DNA of 64,000 nucleotides, from assembly GCF_041381155.1 (NCBI RefSeq), contig NC_091139.1, positions 10,726,383 to 10,790,382 on the forward strand, given 5' to 3'. The stretch's first letter is position 1; each line of letters starts with the position of its first letter. The translations under genes were made by a program, and so were the position numbers. The notes under the pieces are model-generated. The model did not search any database and had not been told where the DNA came from. It was given only the letters and a program-made list of their open reading frames with translations. Shown here one piece after another: positions 26,160 through 39,189 of this stretch. This DNA comes from Argopecten irradians (lineage: Eukaryota; Mollusca; Bivalvia; Pectinida; Pectinidae).

Positions 26160-28935
26160 CTACAATACTTTTATGTGAAACCAAATATTCGCTCATTTTT
26201 CTATTTCTAACAACAATATGCTATACATTTTATCTTTATTGTGGTGCTATCTTATTCGCGGATATTTAAGTTCACGTTATTCAATTTTATCGCGAATATT
26301 AGTTAAATTTAACCCATGGGAATAAAAAAAACTAATGTTAACCAACTTATTTTTACGTGTGATAAAATGTCGCGTCGTGGGCAAGATACAGCTGAACACA
26401 TATTTTTTTCACTTTTTTTCAAGGGCAATTTTACAGCTTACACTCGTTTTAATAATGCAGAACCGTATGCCTAAATCGTGAAATTTAATCACCGCTAATA
26501 TAACTAGACGTGTAACCGCGAAATGGAGTCTTCGCGAAGAAAATACATTGGTTTACATTTGTCTTCGAGTTGTCGTATTCTGTGTTTTCTAACGGCAGCT
26601 GACTCTAGGTTAGATCGAAACTTTTTGTCTATCTAGTGTTATATGAGAACCTAGACTTTAATTACAGAACACAGTAGCTAACTTATTCTGTTTTGATAAT
26701 ACATTACAAAACTTTAACAAATTTTAACACTGTGGTCTATGTAAAATTATTTAGTTGGTTGTTCTCTTTTACACATACCGGTGACGTAAATCGACGTACT
26801 TCGTACTCCATCCTCTACTCTCCATGAGCTACTATCACTGACGTAATATCCATCCCTGGGGTATGCTATAGCAAAATCGAAGCCTATATGTATGAAAACA
26901 GATACGAAGTTGGATTCGGTCTCTGATGCACATCAATTCATCAAAAGAATCGAATGAAGGTTCATTAAATGGCTTTGAAGTTGAGCGTCGCTCTCTACAA
27001 TCTCCAAAGGAAGTATCCACATGCGATTAGTTAGGTGGGTTTTTTTCTCCTGAACTGTCTTTAGTTTTGCTATGATTTATTTCAGATGCGGATATTTCAA
27101 CAGTGATAGTAACCCCTGAAGTATCAAAGATGTTATTCATACAAGTAGCGTATGGAACAGATTTATCGGTAGCAAACGACATTAGCTAGGATTCGAACAA
27201 ATGAAATGGTAACGTTGAATAAGGAAAATGTCATTTTTTTAGTGCCAGATTACGTGATTTAATGAAGGGATTTAAACATACAATATCAACACGCATGTTG
27301 AGTCTATCAGTGAATGCCAACTAGACCACAGTGATTGATGAATACTGAAATTATGCGTGGCGAGGTTAAAGTTAGTAACCATATAAAAACTATCAAAGTT
27401 TTTGTGAATAGAATAATGTCAAATTTATTTCCACGGTGTTTCTGACAGCTTGCAATAATATCTAGATCTTCCACCACTCCCAAGACAAAGTTGATATTAT
27501 TATGCCTCGCGACAACAACCGTCACACGCGATAGGATATGAGGGACTTTTACGTCCTGAAAACGTTGATATATTAAGTTAGTTTTACTATTATATTGTGT
27601 GAACTTGCCCCCAAAGTATATCCCAAGAGTACAGACGACCTTGCCCTGTATACCGAAAATATAATAAAAATTTATTTCATTATATCATTTTATCACATTT
27701 GGGGTCATTGGCCTATAAACTGTCTGACGTTTATGCCTTTTAGATCAAGACCATTATTCCGCGGTAGGAAACGGAAGTTGGGAGTTTCACAAATGGGTTT
27801 AGACCGGATCGGGATGTATATTAGTGTTGGACTGGATTTCCAACCACGCGTTCGCCTTTGCATAATTACGTTATGTCCATCCCATAATATAAAACGTCTT
27901 TATTAAGGATTGCCCACCAATAGATACGTCATTGGTGGTCATGGAAGTAAGTAATACTCGTAAACCGGGCCACTTTATCCCCACATGACGTTTCAGTGCG
28001 AAGTATAGGGATAAGCCTTACGTATGAATGTAACCACATAATGTGTTCGTCTTCATTTCTATATCAGTAATCATATGTTGTTGCGCAATGTCATATCATT
28101 ATTGTATTTACATGTTTTAACTTTCTGCTTGTATAACATTATTTCGTAATCACAAGGGATCAGAAACCGGTGGAACTGTTATAATGGTAAAAGAAAGCTT
28201 ACAAAAAGTCCCTGAGCTAATGACATTATTACTGAATCATCTAAATGCTCGGAAATATCACATTAGTTCACACGTGTTCCAGTTCAAACACAATATGACA
28301 GCTTACCATTAAATAGTAATAACCAATCAATTCAATTCAATTCAATTCAAACCAAAATATTTTATTGAGTAACAATTTTATTGAGTAACACAAAATGCCT
28401 TTATGGTAATTACTTTCTTTAATCATGTTAATGTTTACTTCAATTTATCAACTCGTGTTAGCATTTGTACCGCGTGATGTCGACGTTAACTGAAGTTGGT
28501 CATTTGGAACCTGACAGCTAGTCTTTAAATAAAAGTCTCTCTGAAACAAGGCTTTATTGGAATTTTTTACCTTACTAGATTTAATGTCGTCGTCTGATAA
28601 AAGAATCAATAATCCGTTTTTTTATCATTTTCCACAAATCTTTTCAAGAATTCGCATTGCAAGCAAGATAACCCAAAATTATTTCTTTTGATAAGTGATT
28701 GATATGAGGGTGTCTATTTATCCCTTGATGGCTCTAACTTGTTAATTTTCTTTATAAATACACTGAAGTTTGATGGTACGGTGTGATTTGATATCAAGAT
28801 CTGCTTTCAGATTATATCAAGTTATAAGTGGGGAAAGTGGATGGTGACATCTGCAAATTTTCCTATTTCAACTAATCTAAAATGATAGTTCTCTAAAGTT
28901 TTGCCATGAGATTGATGCATTACATCAGTAAATAA
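22451..28935. other. Intergenic DNA, no supported gene
   Basis: AT-rich, with a run of more than 30 T at about 26129-26159. Many short blocks of the type 'tcgcgaa..aattt' are scattered through it, as in other repeats of this window. A fragment TTAAAGATGCTCCAC at about 25036 matches the left end of the TTAA MITE but has no right partner. A TTCAA microsatellite lies at about 28326-28350. None of the open frames at 23551, 24854, 25464, 26835, 27307 or 27595 shows a recognisable motif. Confidence 0.4.
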
Positions 28936-29282
28936 TTAAAGATGCTCCACCGCCGACAGAGCATAAACGGTACCCATTATTTGAAAAATAACTGATTACA
29001 ATCGTGTTTATTTTTGTCTAACTAACACAAACAATAATTTAAAATAATTCGTTTTGCTTTTGATGCATGCACAATTAGTACTTCATTCCATATAGAGCAT
29101 AGTGCCATGGATTTTTTTCGGAACGCAATTAATTATTGAATCTTGAATTAAAATAAGAAGCTCAAGCTTTTAAATGATGGTATTGGTGTAAAGTAAGTAA
29201 CTTTTGTAATTGCAGAAAAATATTAGTTCGTCCCGTTTTTAATAGAGAAAATATATTCGTCGGCGGAGGAGCATTCTTTGAA
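28936..29282. mobile_element. TTAA-ended MITE, near-complete copy
   Basis: The left end TTAAAGATGCTCCACCGCCG is perfect; the right end GTCGGCGGAGGAGCATTCTT is a slightly damaged inverted copy. The interior matches the 43163 copy (ACAGAGCATAAAC, GCATGCACAATTAGTACTTC, GTAAAGTAAGTAACTTTTG). About 347 bp. Confidence 0.75.
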
Positions 29283-30645
29283 TTACCAATTAGTCATGAG
29301 AAACCATTTAAAGGTAGGTCACAGTGACCTTCTTTTTAACTGTTATTTTATCATGTTAAGACAGTTAGATTCTACTATCTTAGTATATGGTTTTAGATAT
29401 ACTTTATATCGAGTCGTAATATACGCAAGTATTATAAACGTTATCCATGTTATGATAAAGATCTGTTTTGCAGAACTAATGGAGAAAATATGTTTGCAGT
29501 AAAGGTGAGGGAGAGAATGGTGAAGTACAACTCATAACGTCAATAAAAGAACATCGTTATCAAGGTTTATCATCATTTCAGATATTAAACACGCAGATAG
29601 CATGGTATCTGTTTTCTTTATTCTCTTAGTATATAGGGCGCTATAATAATTGTACCTGCTCCCCAATTGCATGATCCTAAAAGGCAACTAAATTTCAAAT
29701 CTTGTCTTTTCTCTTTTTCTCACTGATTTTCTTCTTTTCCCTTGACACTGTCTCGGTTTTAACTTCTAGCTGAGCATTTGTACGTGTGAAGAATGTTCAG
29801 GATTCTGTCCCCTTACCGAGATACATTATAGTCTATAAACGTAGTAGTTTGTGATACACTGTAGCGCTCAGCATGAAAGGAATGAACGATTAGTTTGCTT
29901 TTTGTGATCGGACCCATTGTGCTGTTTGATGTCTTTAGTGGTATATTTCAGTGAGATAGCACCATAAAAAGAGAAAAGTTCCATTATTACAAGGAGATGC
30001 AGAACAAAACTTTCAAAACGTACAGACATTCACACCGACAACACACCGTATACAGAGTAATCCGTTAACAAATACCAACCATATAAAGTAACCCCAATAT
30101 ATTAATAAACATTTGATATACATTCCCAATGGTATATTTGTCCACTGTTTTGCCATACTTTAGTACAATACAATAAGATGCAAAACATGTTTGTATAAGC
30201 AGGGAGTAGATTGAACAAACTGGTCGAAACAGCAATGCCCTCTGTGACAATTACAGTGATTTGTCATGTTCTATAACTGCTTGCATGCAAATCTTTTTCT
30301 GAGAACTTATATAAGCTTCTTACTTATTCATATCCGCAGCTCTGTGACCGTTTCAGGGATTTTTCTTCTTAATTATTTGAGCTTGTTTGTACGAGATGAC
30401 CTGCTGAAAACCGATAACACGAGAACAATAAGTAGAGTGGTCGTTTGTTTTCCATGACATGTAATAATTGTATAATTATGTCCACGGAGACTGAAATACA
30501 AATAACCTGTCAGCAAAACACTGGAGAACGTAAACGTGTCCGTTTTAGTCCCGGATATAGACTGATGAGATAGCAGATCGTAATATTGTCATTTACTGTC
30601 CCTATACAATACTGGATCCATCTTGACGGTGATTTACTATTGAAA
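29283..30645. other. Intergenic DNA and probable promoter of the secreted peptide gene
   Basis: Holds one dispersed repeat (29900-30060) and otherwise nothing clear. The last 150 bp before the ATG at 30646 should contain the promoter and 5' UTR, but I see no definite TATA box. Confidence 0.35.
29900..30060 (+). repeat. Dispersed repeat, CAGTCTCCC family
   Basis: Landmarks TTCAGTGAGATAGCACCATA, AAAGTTCCATTATTACAAGG and AGATGCAGAACA place it in the family. The sequence before it (CATTATAGTCTATAAACG, AGCGCTCAGCATGAAAGGAA) matches the sequence before the 37.1 kb copy, so the true element is longer and starts near 29810. Confidence 0.5.
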
Positions 30646-30721
30646 ATGGACACACAACTTATCATTATGATGTTACTGGTGGGAGTTTCTTTGCTCTACC
30701 TTGGAACTACGTTTGTCGACG
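30646..30721 (+). CDS. Secreted six-cysteine peptide, signal-peptide exon
   Basis: Exon 1 of a three-exon gene for a 65-residue precursor. ATG opens MDTQLIIMMLLVGVSLLYLG, a classical signal peptide: short polar start, a hydrophobic core of about 15 residues, and small residues before a likely cut near TTFVDG/Q. Donor CGACG|GTGAGT leaves one base. The mature peptide (about 39 residues, Gln first, so perhaps pyroglutamate) is basic and contains all six cysteines. A small, basic, disulfide-rich secreted peptide in an invertebrate is most often a host-defence peptide, but a signalling peptide or a protease inhibitor is also possible. I do not recognise a named family. Confidence 0.72.
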
Positions 30722-32181
30722 GTGAGTATAATTACTTCTGTGAAATTCATATCATAAATTCGCTTTTTGAGCTATTTTGATCATTTAAGGAATATGTAAC
30801 TCGCATAGTGTCAACTTGAAACTGGATATCTGCAAAATCGGTGATGTTGTAGGAAGCAGCTTCATTTTGTAATAGCATGTATCGCAAGCAAAAGTATTCT
30901 GTATTTACATATTACAGAGTTATCTGTCCTTGCGGGTATGTATTGATTATGTGTCATGTATTTGCGAGCGTAACGTAATACTCTTTTGAGGGAAAACGAC
31001 GTGAATTGCGCTTTTGAAAAAAGGCCGCACTTGAAAGTAAGCTATGGATTCCTTCCAAGGAAATTATCTAAAAACTTTTTTCTGACGTAGTTCAATAAAT
31101 ATTATCATAGCTTTTTGTAATGGTGATGTAATCTAAATAATTTGATACATGCATATGTATAAATAAATGCATGTTTGTATAAGCTATCAAATTTGTTCTT
31201 TATTTATTTCTTCGTTTTGTTTTGATTTGAATATTCAACACCGATGCAATGTTTCGAAGGTAAGCTGGTATCATAAGTAAGTCTGTCATACCTTATAGGA
31301 TAAATAACTTCGATTTCCTACCAAAAAACGAATATAAACCGCGACTTATTAACGAGATTTTAGAGTATATTTTTACATATCTTATGTCTATATTTTATTT
31401 CAATAAGACGTGTTCCCATTGACAGAGGTGAATTGTTAGCTCATTCGATATTTACAAGCCTGTTTGATTTCGTACATACATTATGTTTTACCTACGTTGT
31501 TTGCTATTTTATGTTTGCATCAATGCTATTTTATTAGCTTCCTCAAACAGCGCTTTGACAAATATCCGATTTCTCTCTGACAACATTCATGACTACGTCC
31601 GAGTCGGAACGTTCTTCGAGCGTTCGCTGTAAAGTGATTAGTTCGATAAACTGTATAATAATGATTTCGAAATAGTTTTTGTAACTTTTTTCTCATGAAC
31701 ATCATATGGCCTCCTTCTCCCTCTCCTTCAAACAATCACCATCAACGTCATATCACCTCTAATATCTTAATGTTCTGTTCTTCAACTGCCCAAGACTATT
31801 AGTATCATTTGTTTTAATTGAATTAAGGATTAACTTGAATAGATAGATACGTTATGCTATGGATATATATATCAAAGCTTCGAGTATACTTTTAGCCGCT
31901 TTGCAATCTATGTGTGTTATAAATCCACAGTATCAAAAATGTCTTCAAACTGATTCTGGAAAATTTAAAATTTCTTGAGTGTCTCTTTTTTTCCATGAAA
32001 GCATTGCGCCCGTTGTTTCAGCCAATTAGAGACGGCGTTAAGTTATTAACAACGACTGCATTTTTTATCGTTATGAGGTGATAACATACTTGTTAAGGCC
32101 AATGAAAATGCTCGTTACAAAACTGATTGAATTGTTATAGAATAACGAGAATTTTATATCAACTATCGTCATGTTACACAG
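30722..32181 (+). other. Intron 1 of the secreted peptide gene
   Basis: Contains a TA-type MITE at 30915-31070. No other exon was recognised. Confidence 0.6.
30915..31070. mobile_element. MITE of the CAGAGTTA family inside an intron
   Basis: The left end CAGAGTTATCTGTCCTTGCG is the clearest in the window and follows TA. The right end is degraded (CAAGGAAATTATCT), so the boundary is approximate. Confidence 0.55.
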
Positions 32182-32290
32182 GTCAGAGGAATTGTAATTG
32201 TAAGCCTAGCTGTCTACCATTTCCACGGGAGTGGCGTAACGGTTACTGCAGTATCCTTGACACAAGCATCAGTCTCTGTTGCAATTTTAG
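32182..32290 (+). CDS. Secreted six-cysteine peptide, mature-peptide exon
   Basis: The acceptor is GTTACACAG|GT and the donor TTTTAG|GTAAGT. Two bases complete Gly, then 35 codons hold all six cysteines in the order C-x1-C-x3-C-x11-C-x9-CC. The last Cys pair and the Asn-Gly-Tyr-Cys before the x9 gap recall beta-defensin-type frameworks (C..C..C..C..CC). The first gap (one residue) is shorter and the fourth (nine) longer than usual in beta-defensins, so this is not a clean match. Pairing cannot be read from the sequence. Confidence 0.75.
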
Positions 32291-32864
32291 GTAAGTAAAC
32301 AAATATACTGACATGCATATCATTAGATTGCATAAAATATCGCCGAAAAAAACATATAGGCAATACATGATAAATCGTAACTGTAATTAGGTCAAGGCTT
32401 GAGACTGATCATCGTGAACCACAATCATCAGTTAGTAATAAACTCTTTAATACAATGACTTTTCAGTATAATGTTATTTCGATTGATCCCTGCAAGAAGT
32501 ATTTACATCTTTGCATAATTTTTACATATCGTTTGTGATATTATAATCAGAACCACTGCAAACTATTTCATTTTCACGAGATGCACATTGTCGAGATAAC
32601 TTAAACGCGAATACAAATATTTTCGAAATAACTGTATAAAATTATTTTCATGTGAAGACAATAAAAGTGCATTAAATGAATTACTACACTGTGATATTAT
32701 GTTCATGTATTTCATGACGTTAATTGAAACATGTTACACAATAAATAACATGTATTCTATTCTGTCGACATGCATGTGGTATTTAAACAGGAAAACAATT
32801 ACCATATACATGTATGATGCTTTTTAATTGACAATCTGTTAATAATGTTATTTTCTATTTACAG

Positions 32865-32877
32865 GTTTCGTGGATAG
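32865..32877 (+). CDS. Secreted six-cysteine peptide, last coding codons
   Basis: The acceptor TTTTCTATTTACAG precedes G TTT CGT GGA TAG. The first G completes Arg; Phe-Arg-Gly and stop follow. The C-terminal Gly preceded by Arg-Phe-Arg could be a substrate for amidation, which would make the mature end an amidated RFR; this is inference. Confidence 0.62.
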
Positions 32878-35799
32878 CGTCCTGAGAAAAAGATTAATTA
32901 CTCAAAAAGAACAATATTCCAGTAAACACGTCCTTTTTTACATACGTATCATAATTAATATAAACATAACACAATAATTATACACCTAGTATACAAGTAT
33001 AATACACATAGTATACTGTAAACCAATTAGTTTCACGTACATTTCACTTTACGTAATTATCAACAGAAATATAGATTAAATTCGACGTATTTGTAGATTT
33101 AGTCGAAATTAACTAATTTATCAAAGAATATTTATGATGATTTCTTAATAACTTTGGTACAGCAGTTGTTGAAAGTTAATACCTGTAAACATGCCTTCAT
33201 TTTAAACTGGTCGCAATAGAAGTTACGATTATTGCCGAACGGAAGTCGGAAAGTTCATGACCCGTTCTCGGAAGATTTCGGACAGATGTTACGTAGTTAC
33301 GTCACATGACGTTCTCGACAAAACTTCGACTAAATGGGACCCATCTAGCGATGTTCAATATTTAATTGATTTTTTATCAAAAGTTTCCGTATCATTATCG
33401 CTCATCTTGGCTTCGATTTAGCCCTGCATGTCTCTGCATGATTTACCACAGGATACGGATATTGGAACTTGAAATTTCGCGGATCATTAGAAATCGCAAA
33501 AATTAATCTCAAGAAAAAGTACAGTAAAACCAAAGTGGGGCGAAATGGCGAAAAAGAAATCGCAGTATACAAAACGCTAAAGTACCTTGGTTTACCTTAA
33601 TATCATACCGGAATGTATCGTAGTATTTTAGTTTATACAGTATTGTATTCAATAATGATAAAGTACAACATACACGTTATGAGAGGTTGGATTCAGAAAC
33701 AAGTACAATGAATTGATGAAATATGTCCATTCAGTTACTATAATCAATGTTGTAAAATATCATGTCGATGAGATAAAAATAACAATAATTTAACTGCGAT
33801 GGGATTTTTTTTTTAATTTACCATGATCTGCATCTTACCATTACAATATCAACAATAAAATATCAAACAAAAAGACCTGTTTGTTAGTGTGCTTTGTTTC
33901 TTTTTCTTTTATTTTTATGATGGTTATCTATATCTAAGTTTAATGCATAATGCATACCGTATCTGTTTCACTTTATGGTAGGAAGACACACTTGTTCATG
34001 CAGGAAACTGAAACTTGACAGCGTTTTTTATTGGTATGTGTGAAACGTGATATCATTAGAATTCAAAAGAAATAAAACGAGGAAGGGGTAAAACATCAAT
34101 GGGAAGATGGACGTTACAGTGCGTCTGTCAAATGTTTCTAAAGGTTTAACAAATATCATTGCTGGAGTCCGTTATTGGAAAATGTAACTACGTGCTGATA
34201 CCCTCGTTTGCCTTTCTTACAGAAAGGAAGTGGCACAAAAGAAATGTTTATCTAATGCTTAGGACCCGTGGGTCAGGGGGCTGGTTTGGTAAAATGTTGA
34301 AAAATAATACAAATTCATGGAACCTTCGTCAGGAGCAGATGTCCAATCGTCTGGTTCATATATCGTATACTCCAAGGTATTCCATTATTTTGTTCCGTCA
34401 GTAAAAATATCCATTAAACAAATATAAACATAATGTAGATTTATTCACACCATTGTTTTAGAAACACCATTGTTTCTAGAAAAAGAACACAGAGAATGGC
34501 AGCCAGAGCTACGAAACTGTTACCGTGATTGCGTTACAAGCTTATATCAAAGTCAAGCTAGTTACAATTGTAAATAGCATGTGACGCCAGCGGCACTACA
34601 ATTGCATGTAAGAGGCCCGATATCGCAAAGAGTAAACAATACATCTCCCACTCAGATTCCGACATCAACATGTATCTCTCTAAACCATTTACCATTTCCA
34701 AACATGATACATGTATTTGATTCGATGTCTTTTTACAGCCAGAGTACTTCGTTTTAATGATGGGTTTTCCATATTTGTTTTGAATTCTGTCGACTTAAGA
34801 GACGATTTGTTGATTTAATAAATGGAAATTAAAGCGCACTAACATCAAATTAGTTATCAAATCAAAATCAAAGAAAGTAAAACAATGCTAATTTAATAAA
34901 TTTCTTTATATGAAATGTTTGATAGTTCGCTATATTATGATTCAGTTTCGTTTGAAAAGTGTCACTCAAGTGAACGCCTAGTGTTGCAAAGAGGCTTTTA
35001 AATGTTTTTTCGCTTTTCTTTTATTAGAATGTACTTGGATTCCCAATAAGGCATCGAAAATGATGTCTGAGTAACAATAAATCCCAGTAATCCGTGTCAT
35101 TGTATAAAACCCAATTAGGCCCTGGAGCAAAAGATAAAATATATCTGTACTGTATTGAAGTATATTTGTGTGGTAATGGCACAGATTACTCGACCCTCAT
35201 AAAATACCCAATAGTGCGGTCTCCCGGAAGTGTTCACATACATACGAACATACGACTTTGTTAATCATAATTAAGAGGTCGATTGCACTGATATCAAACG
35301 TTAGTTGTTTCCGGCTCATTTACATCTTTGGGGCTTTTCGTCAACCTGATTTCCAAACATAGCCACATTCAATTTGTTCTGTCACTCTTACTGTAAATAA
35401 CAAGTTTGTTTATGTCTCGGCTCTCCCAGCCGACGAGTGCGACGCAGTGAGACGATTATCTGCATGCCAATTTTTTTATAAAACCAGCAGATGAATTCCC
35501 AATATGACAATGGAACAACGCTCTTAAGAATATTTTACAAATTATTCCATAATCATCTTCTATTGTTGAAACAAAGGAATTACATTTATATAAGCCGTAT
35601 TTTACAAAGATAAGCGGATTATATGTGTCTTTATAATGAATGCTATATTCGCCGATTTTCGGGATAGAGGATAAAGTTGACTGCAAAGTTGTTCAAGAAA
35701 CCTTAGATTCAGATCAACAACTCAACATGTGCACAGTCTGCTGAAAAATAAAGATATTTATGACAATGAAAGGATAGATCAAATGGTCCAAAGTTCACA
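32878..35799. other. 3' flank of the peptide gene and intergenic DNA
   Basis: No AATAAA is close to the stop codon, so the 3' end of the peptide gene is not placed. The rest is AT-rich without gene signal. A small hairpin CTCGGCTCTCCCAGCCGACG lies near 35418. Confidence 0.4.
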
Positions 35800-35950
35800 G
35801 TGTTACGATCGCCGTCTAGCTTCGAGCTAGAGAAGAGGCATTTTCATTCAGCTCAGTTGGAAGAGGGACGGACTGGTTAGTCTGAGTTGTGGGTTTGAGC
35901 TCGGCTACAGTAGATACCAATCGGGAACTTTGGTAATTTCCGTAAACGTG
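35800..35950 (+). repeat. Degenerate tRNA-derived SINE
   Basis: CAGCTCAGTTGGAAGAG resembles a Pol III A box and GGTTTGAGCTC a B box, at tRNA-like spacing, followed by SINE-like unique sequence. It does not fold into a full cloverleaf, so it is not called as a tRNA gene. Confidence 0.45.
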
Positions 35951-36017
35951 AATTTTATAGTTTATTCAAGGTTTATCTATTTCACTCTGACAGCCACCAG
36001 TATATTAAAAGAGTCAC

Positions 36018-36212
36018 ACATAGACTGTCGAACCTGCCTTAGCGACCAATCTGTATAAAGACCACCTGTGTACTAAGACCATTTTCTCAGGGTTCCTAAT
36101 GGTCAATTTTATCACAATTTGTCATTTGTCTACAGACTACGGTACTTGGGAATAATGACCATTTTTCTTATTTTCCCTCCGGTGGTCTTTACTGGCAGTT
36201 TTGACATGTATA
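36018..36212. mobile_element. MITE with GACC-rich interior
   Basis: The left end TGTCGAACCTGCCTTAGCG and the right end ACTGGCAGTTTTGACA are imperfect inverted repeats. The interior has repeated TAAAGACCACC / GGTGGTCTTTA inverted motifs. Element ends are approximate. Confidence 0.5.
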
Positions 36213-36984
36213 CAGACATGATAGATACACTAAACATAGTGCACAGCTAACATACTATTATAATGAATATTTGTGAAAATCCAATAAGAATATTAAATAA
36301 TAAATCAGACAGATTAAATGAGTACAGTTTGATACAAAGTCTTATTTGAAATCTAATTTACAATTGTACCTATTTTCTTACGAATCTGAAATTCTTGTTT
36401 GACATCCTAAACATCCCTTGCATTTTAACATTACTCGTGTAAGTAGAATGGTGTTTATACATATTCTGGACTAATTCACATTTTACTTTAGGATTTTTTA
36501 CCACCAGCCCACGTTGAGGCGATGTTTGGCATAATTATATCTTTATCAGTCAGATAAGTACAACACATCATTAGAAACAACTGCTCTAATTGAATGATAT
36601 ATCCGTAACGCTAAACATAGTTACAATATCACCTTCTACCTATTTCATTTTCATTAAGAGTACTTGTTCATTTCGTGTATTACTTTCCCTATTTACGTGA
36701 ACGTGCAGACGGTAATGATTTTATTTGATAAACAGCTGCACTAAATGTGTATTGCATGGGAACCAAAAATAAGGATTTTTGCATGTGTTAAGATTTTCAT
36801 ATGTGCCATATAGCTACCCGTTAAAAGCATGGCAAGGCAGAACAAACGCCACGAAATTGATGAAGTGATGTCAATGGGCCAATGACTACATATGCAATTC
36901 AGTCACGTGAAAACAGAGCAACAATCCTTAGCATGCGTGAAATGTTACTACTTTTTGTTTCGCCTCTGTGATGAAAGCTCTGGG

Positions 36985-37275
36985 TTCTTTCCTCTTATCG
37001 AGATCAACCATAGTCTATAAAAAGTTACATGTACTTTCTGCTTAGCACTTAGCATAAAGGAGTGGGACGACTGGTTTGTCCGTTGTCAGTATAATGTGAC
37101 CGAGTGTGGTGTACTTATTCTGTGTCTATGGCAGCATGCTGCGGTGAGATAGCACTATAAAAATAAACACTATTGAAAAGAGTCACAACATCAACGTACT
37201 GCAGTCCCCCAAAAACACACACGTACTTCACTCACGGAACGCAAATACATGACCCTTAAGTGTCCCTTTCTGTTA
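36985..37275 (+). repeat. Dispersed repeat, longest copy of the CAGTCTCCC family
   Basis: It includes the 5' part (ACCATAGTCTATAAAAAG, CTTAGCATAAAGGAGTGG, TCAGTATAATGTGACCG), the core GCATGCTGCGGTGAGATAGC and the 3' part (GCAGTCCCCCAAAAACACAC). It suggests a full element of roughly 290 bp. No clear TIR, TSD or Pol III box was identified, so the class is open. Confidence 0.6.
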
Positions 37276-37339
37276 ATAGGATATTAATCTAATCAAATCA
37301 ACCAGCCAAATAAACAAACTAGTTTTTGTAACCCTTTGA

Positions 37340-37535
37340 TTAAAACATCTTTTCTTCATACTTGTAAAAAGCATCAATACTTTGTATCCCAAGAATGATG
37401 TGGGAAACCATACATAAAAAGCATCAATACTACTTGTATCCCAAGAATGATGTGGAACATCTTTTCTTCATACTTGTAAAAAGCATCAATACTACTTGTA
37501 TCTCGAGAATGATGTGGAACCATACATAAAAGCAT
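37340..37535. repeat. Local direct repeats
   Basis: Three diverged units contain AAAAGCATCAATACTACTTG, TATCCCAAGAATGATGTGG and ACCATACATAAAA; two also carry CATCTTTTCTTCATACTTG. Probably replication slippage. Confidence 0.65.
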
Positions 37536-37752
37536 CAAGTGTGAGATCGAGAAACAAAGACATCAGTTATACATCTTCTGTCCTGTCATAAAATAAAAAA
37601 AAAATGAAAGATTTTAATATACCGTATTTATACTTACATTTCTGTATGGTGATATTTTAATGTAATAGTATACAACATATCTATTCAATTTACACAATGA
37701 CAAAGCAAAACAAACAATTATTAAACGGTAAAGCAATGAAAGAATTTAAAGC

Positions 37753-37989
37753 ATGTACCCCAAAATAACAATAATACAAAAAATAAAGCAAATGCATATA
37801 TTGGGTAGTCAAACTCCGCCACAAAAACCATCAAGTGAAACTCACAGCTTCGATGAAAAGAGTAGTGGCATTACCAATCCACAACCATCAGATCAGATAA
37901 TAAAACTAAAGGGAATCGATGCAAAACGAAAAAATTATCACTTGTCTTTTAGAACCAAAAGAGGAGAAACAACATCGGAATCGTATTGA
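37753..37989 (+). other. Open frame of 78 codons, status unclear
   Basis: Polar, Ser/Thr/Pro/Gln/Lys-rich translation (for example SQTPPQKPSSETHSFDE) with ATG and TAA. It has no hydrophobic core, no recognised domain and no splice partner. It could be a terminal exon of an unseen gene or a chance frame. Confidence 0.2.
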
Positions 37990-38410
37990 AGGATCAGCAG
38001 CGGGTGACGTTCTCTGCATTCCTTAGTTATACCATTTGTCCGGCGTATTCAACAAGTTGGATTTCCATCATTGGGCATGCTTACAAGAAAAAAAAAAATA
38101 ACGGAAATTGTTAGTAATACCTCGTGATTGATCTCATTACAATGAGGTATTTCAAAATGTCCATGTCATTTCCAGCAAGAGAACACATATCTACTTTTAC
38201 GTCCAATATACAGATATATTAACATGCGGACGGAATGTTTGCAGATGGGTTCTTATGTCTTAAGATGCGAAAATGGCCTAGTGAAGTGCGAGATTACCTT
38301 GTCGTCTGGGATGTACAATGTTAAATAAAAACACCAGACTTGAAAAAAACCAAGGTGGGAATAAAAATTATATCAATTCAAAAATAGGTTTAAATATGTT
38401 TCAGAAATTC

Positions 38411-38927
38411 TCAGTTGAAATTGTCCAACATGTTCTTCTTTGCATTATCAACGATACCGTTGCCACTGCGCTTTCCTAGAAAATCTTGTGGTCGGGTGTC
38501 TGCTATGTGTTTTCCCTTTCTCAAGTTATTTTCGTTCACGAGATTACATACACACGGTATTTTCTTATTACGATGAAAACCAGGTTTAAAAATGTATGAA
38601 GGTTGTATAGACAGGCTATTCATCACATTAGACCATTTCCTACACAGAGTTAGCCGTTGTCTTTTAACTTCTATGTCATTTAATATTATCTGAATGTTAT
38701 CTTTAAATCGATTAATCTTTGCTTTCAAATTGTTCTTCAATCGAGTCTCCCAAGATGGCATATTTCCAAAAATATCTTAATTTACTACATTTTTGTTTAT
38801 GTGTTTCGAATACTCTTATCATCAAGTTGATCGAACGGCTTTTTGCTATGCCATACTTTGTGTGGGGATACCATGGCCCAGTATTCATCATATATTCTTT
38901 ACACTTAATTTGACTCATTGTCATCAT
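38411..38927 (-). pseudogene. Possible frameshifted remnant of a mobile-element protein
   Basis: Two minus-strand frames overlap by a frameshift near 38740: an upstream part (38712-38927, 71 codons) and a downstream part (38411-38761, 116 codons). The downstream part begins PSWETRLKNNLKAKINRFK. This weakly recalls the P-x-W-x-x-R-L-x-x-x-I/L segment found in some non-LTR retrotransposon polyproteins. The resemblance is by eye only and the call is weak; chance frames remain possible. Confidence 0.22.
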
Positions 38928-39189
38928 TGTGGAATATCATATGAGTGTTCCATTAAAATAATGGTGGTTTAATTAAGTTCTTCTTGTCAATCTCTCCAGT
39001 GTTCAGTTGTTTATTGATGGTTCCACAGCGTCCTGAGGGATAAACAGGTTCTCCCGTCTTTTGACCAATAATTTACGTGTTTATTCGTGTATTTGTATGA
39101 CTAAATTGACACAAAAACAATATTCTCAATTTTGCTGGTTTTGGACGAGCCGATCAGTTGCAAATATTCATGAATGTAAAATTAATAAA

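Noticed and set aside
27595-27906. Open frame of 103 codons
   Set aside because: No recognisable motif, mixed hydrophobic/basic composition typical of chance frames, no splice partners.
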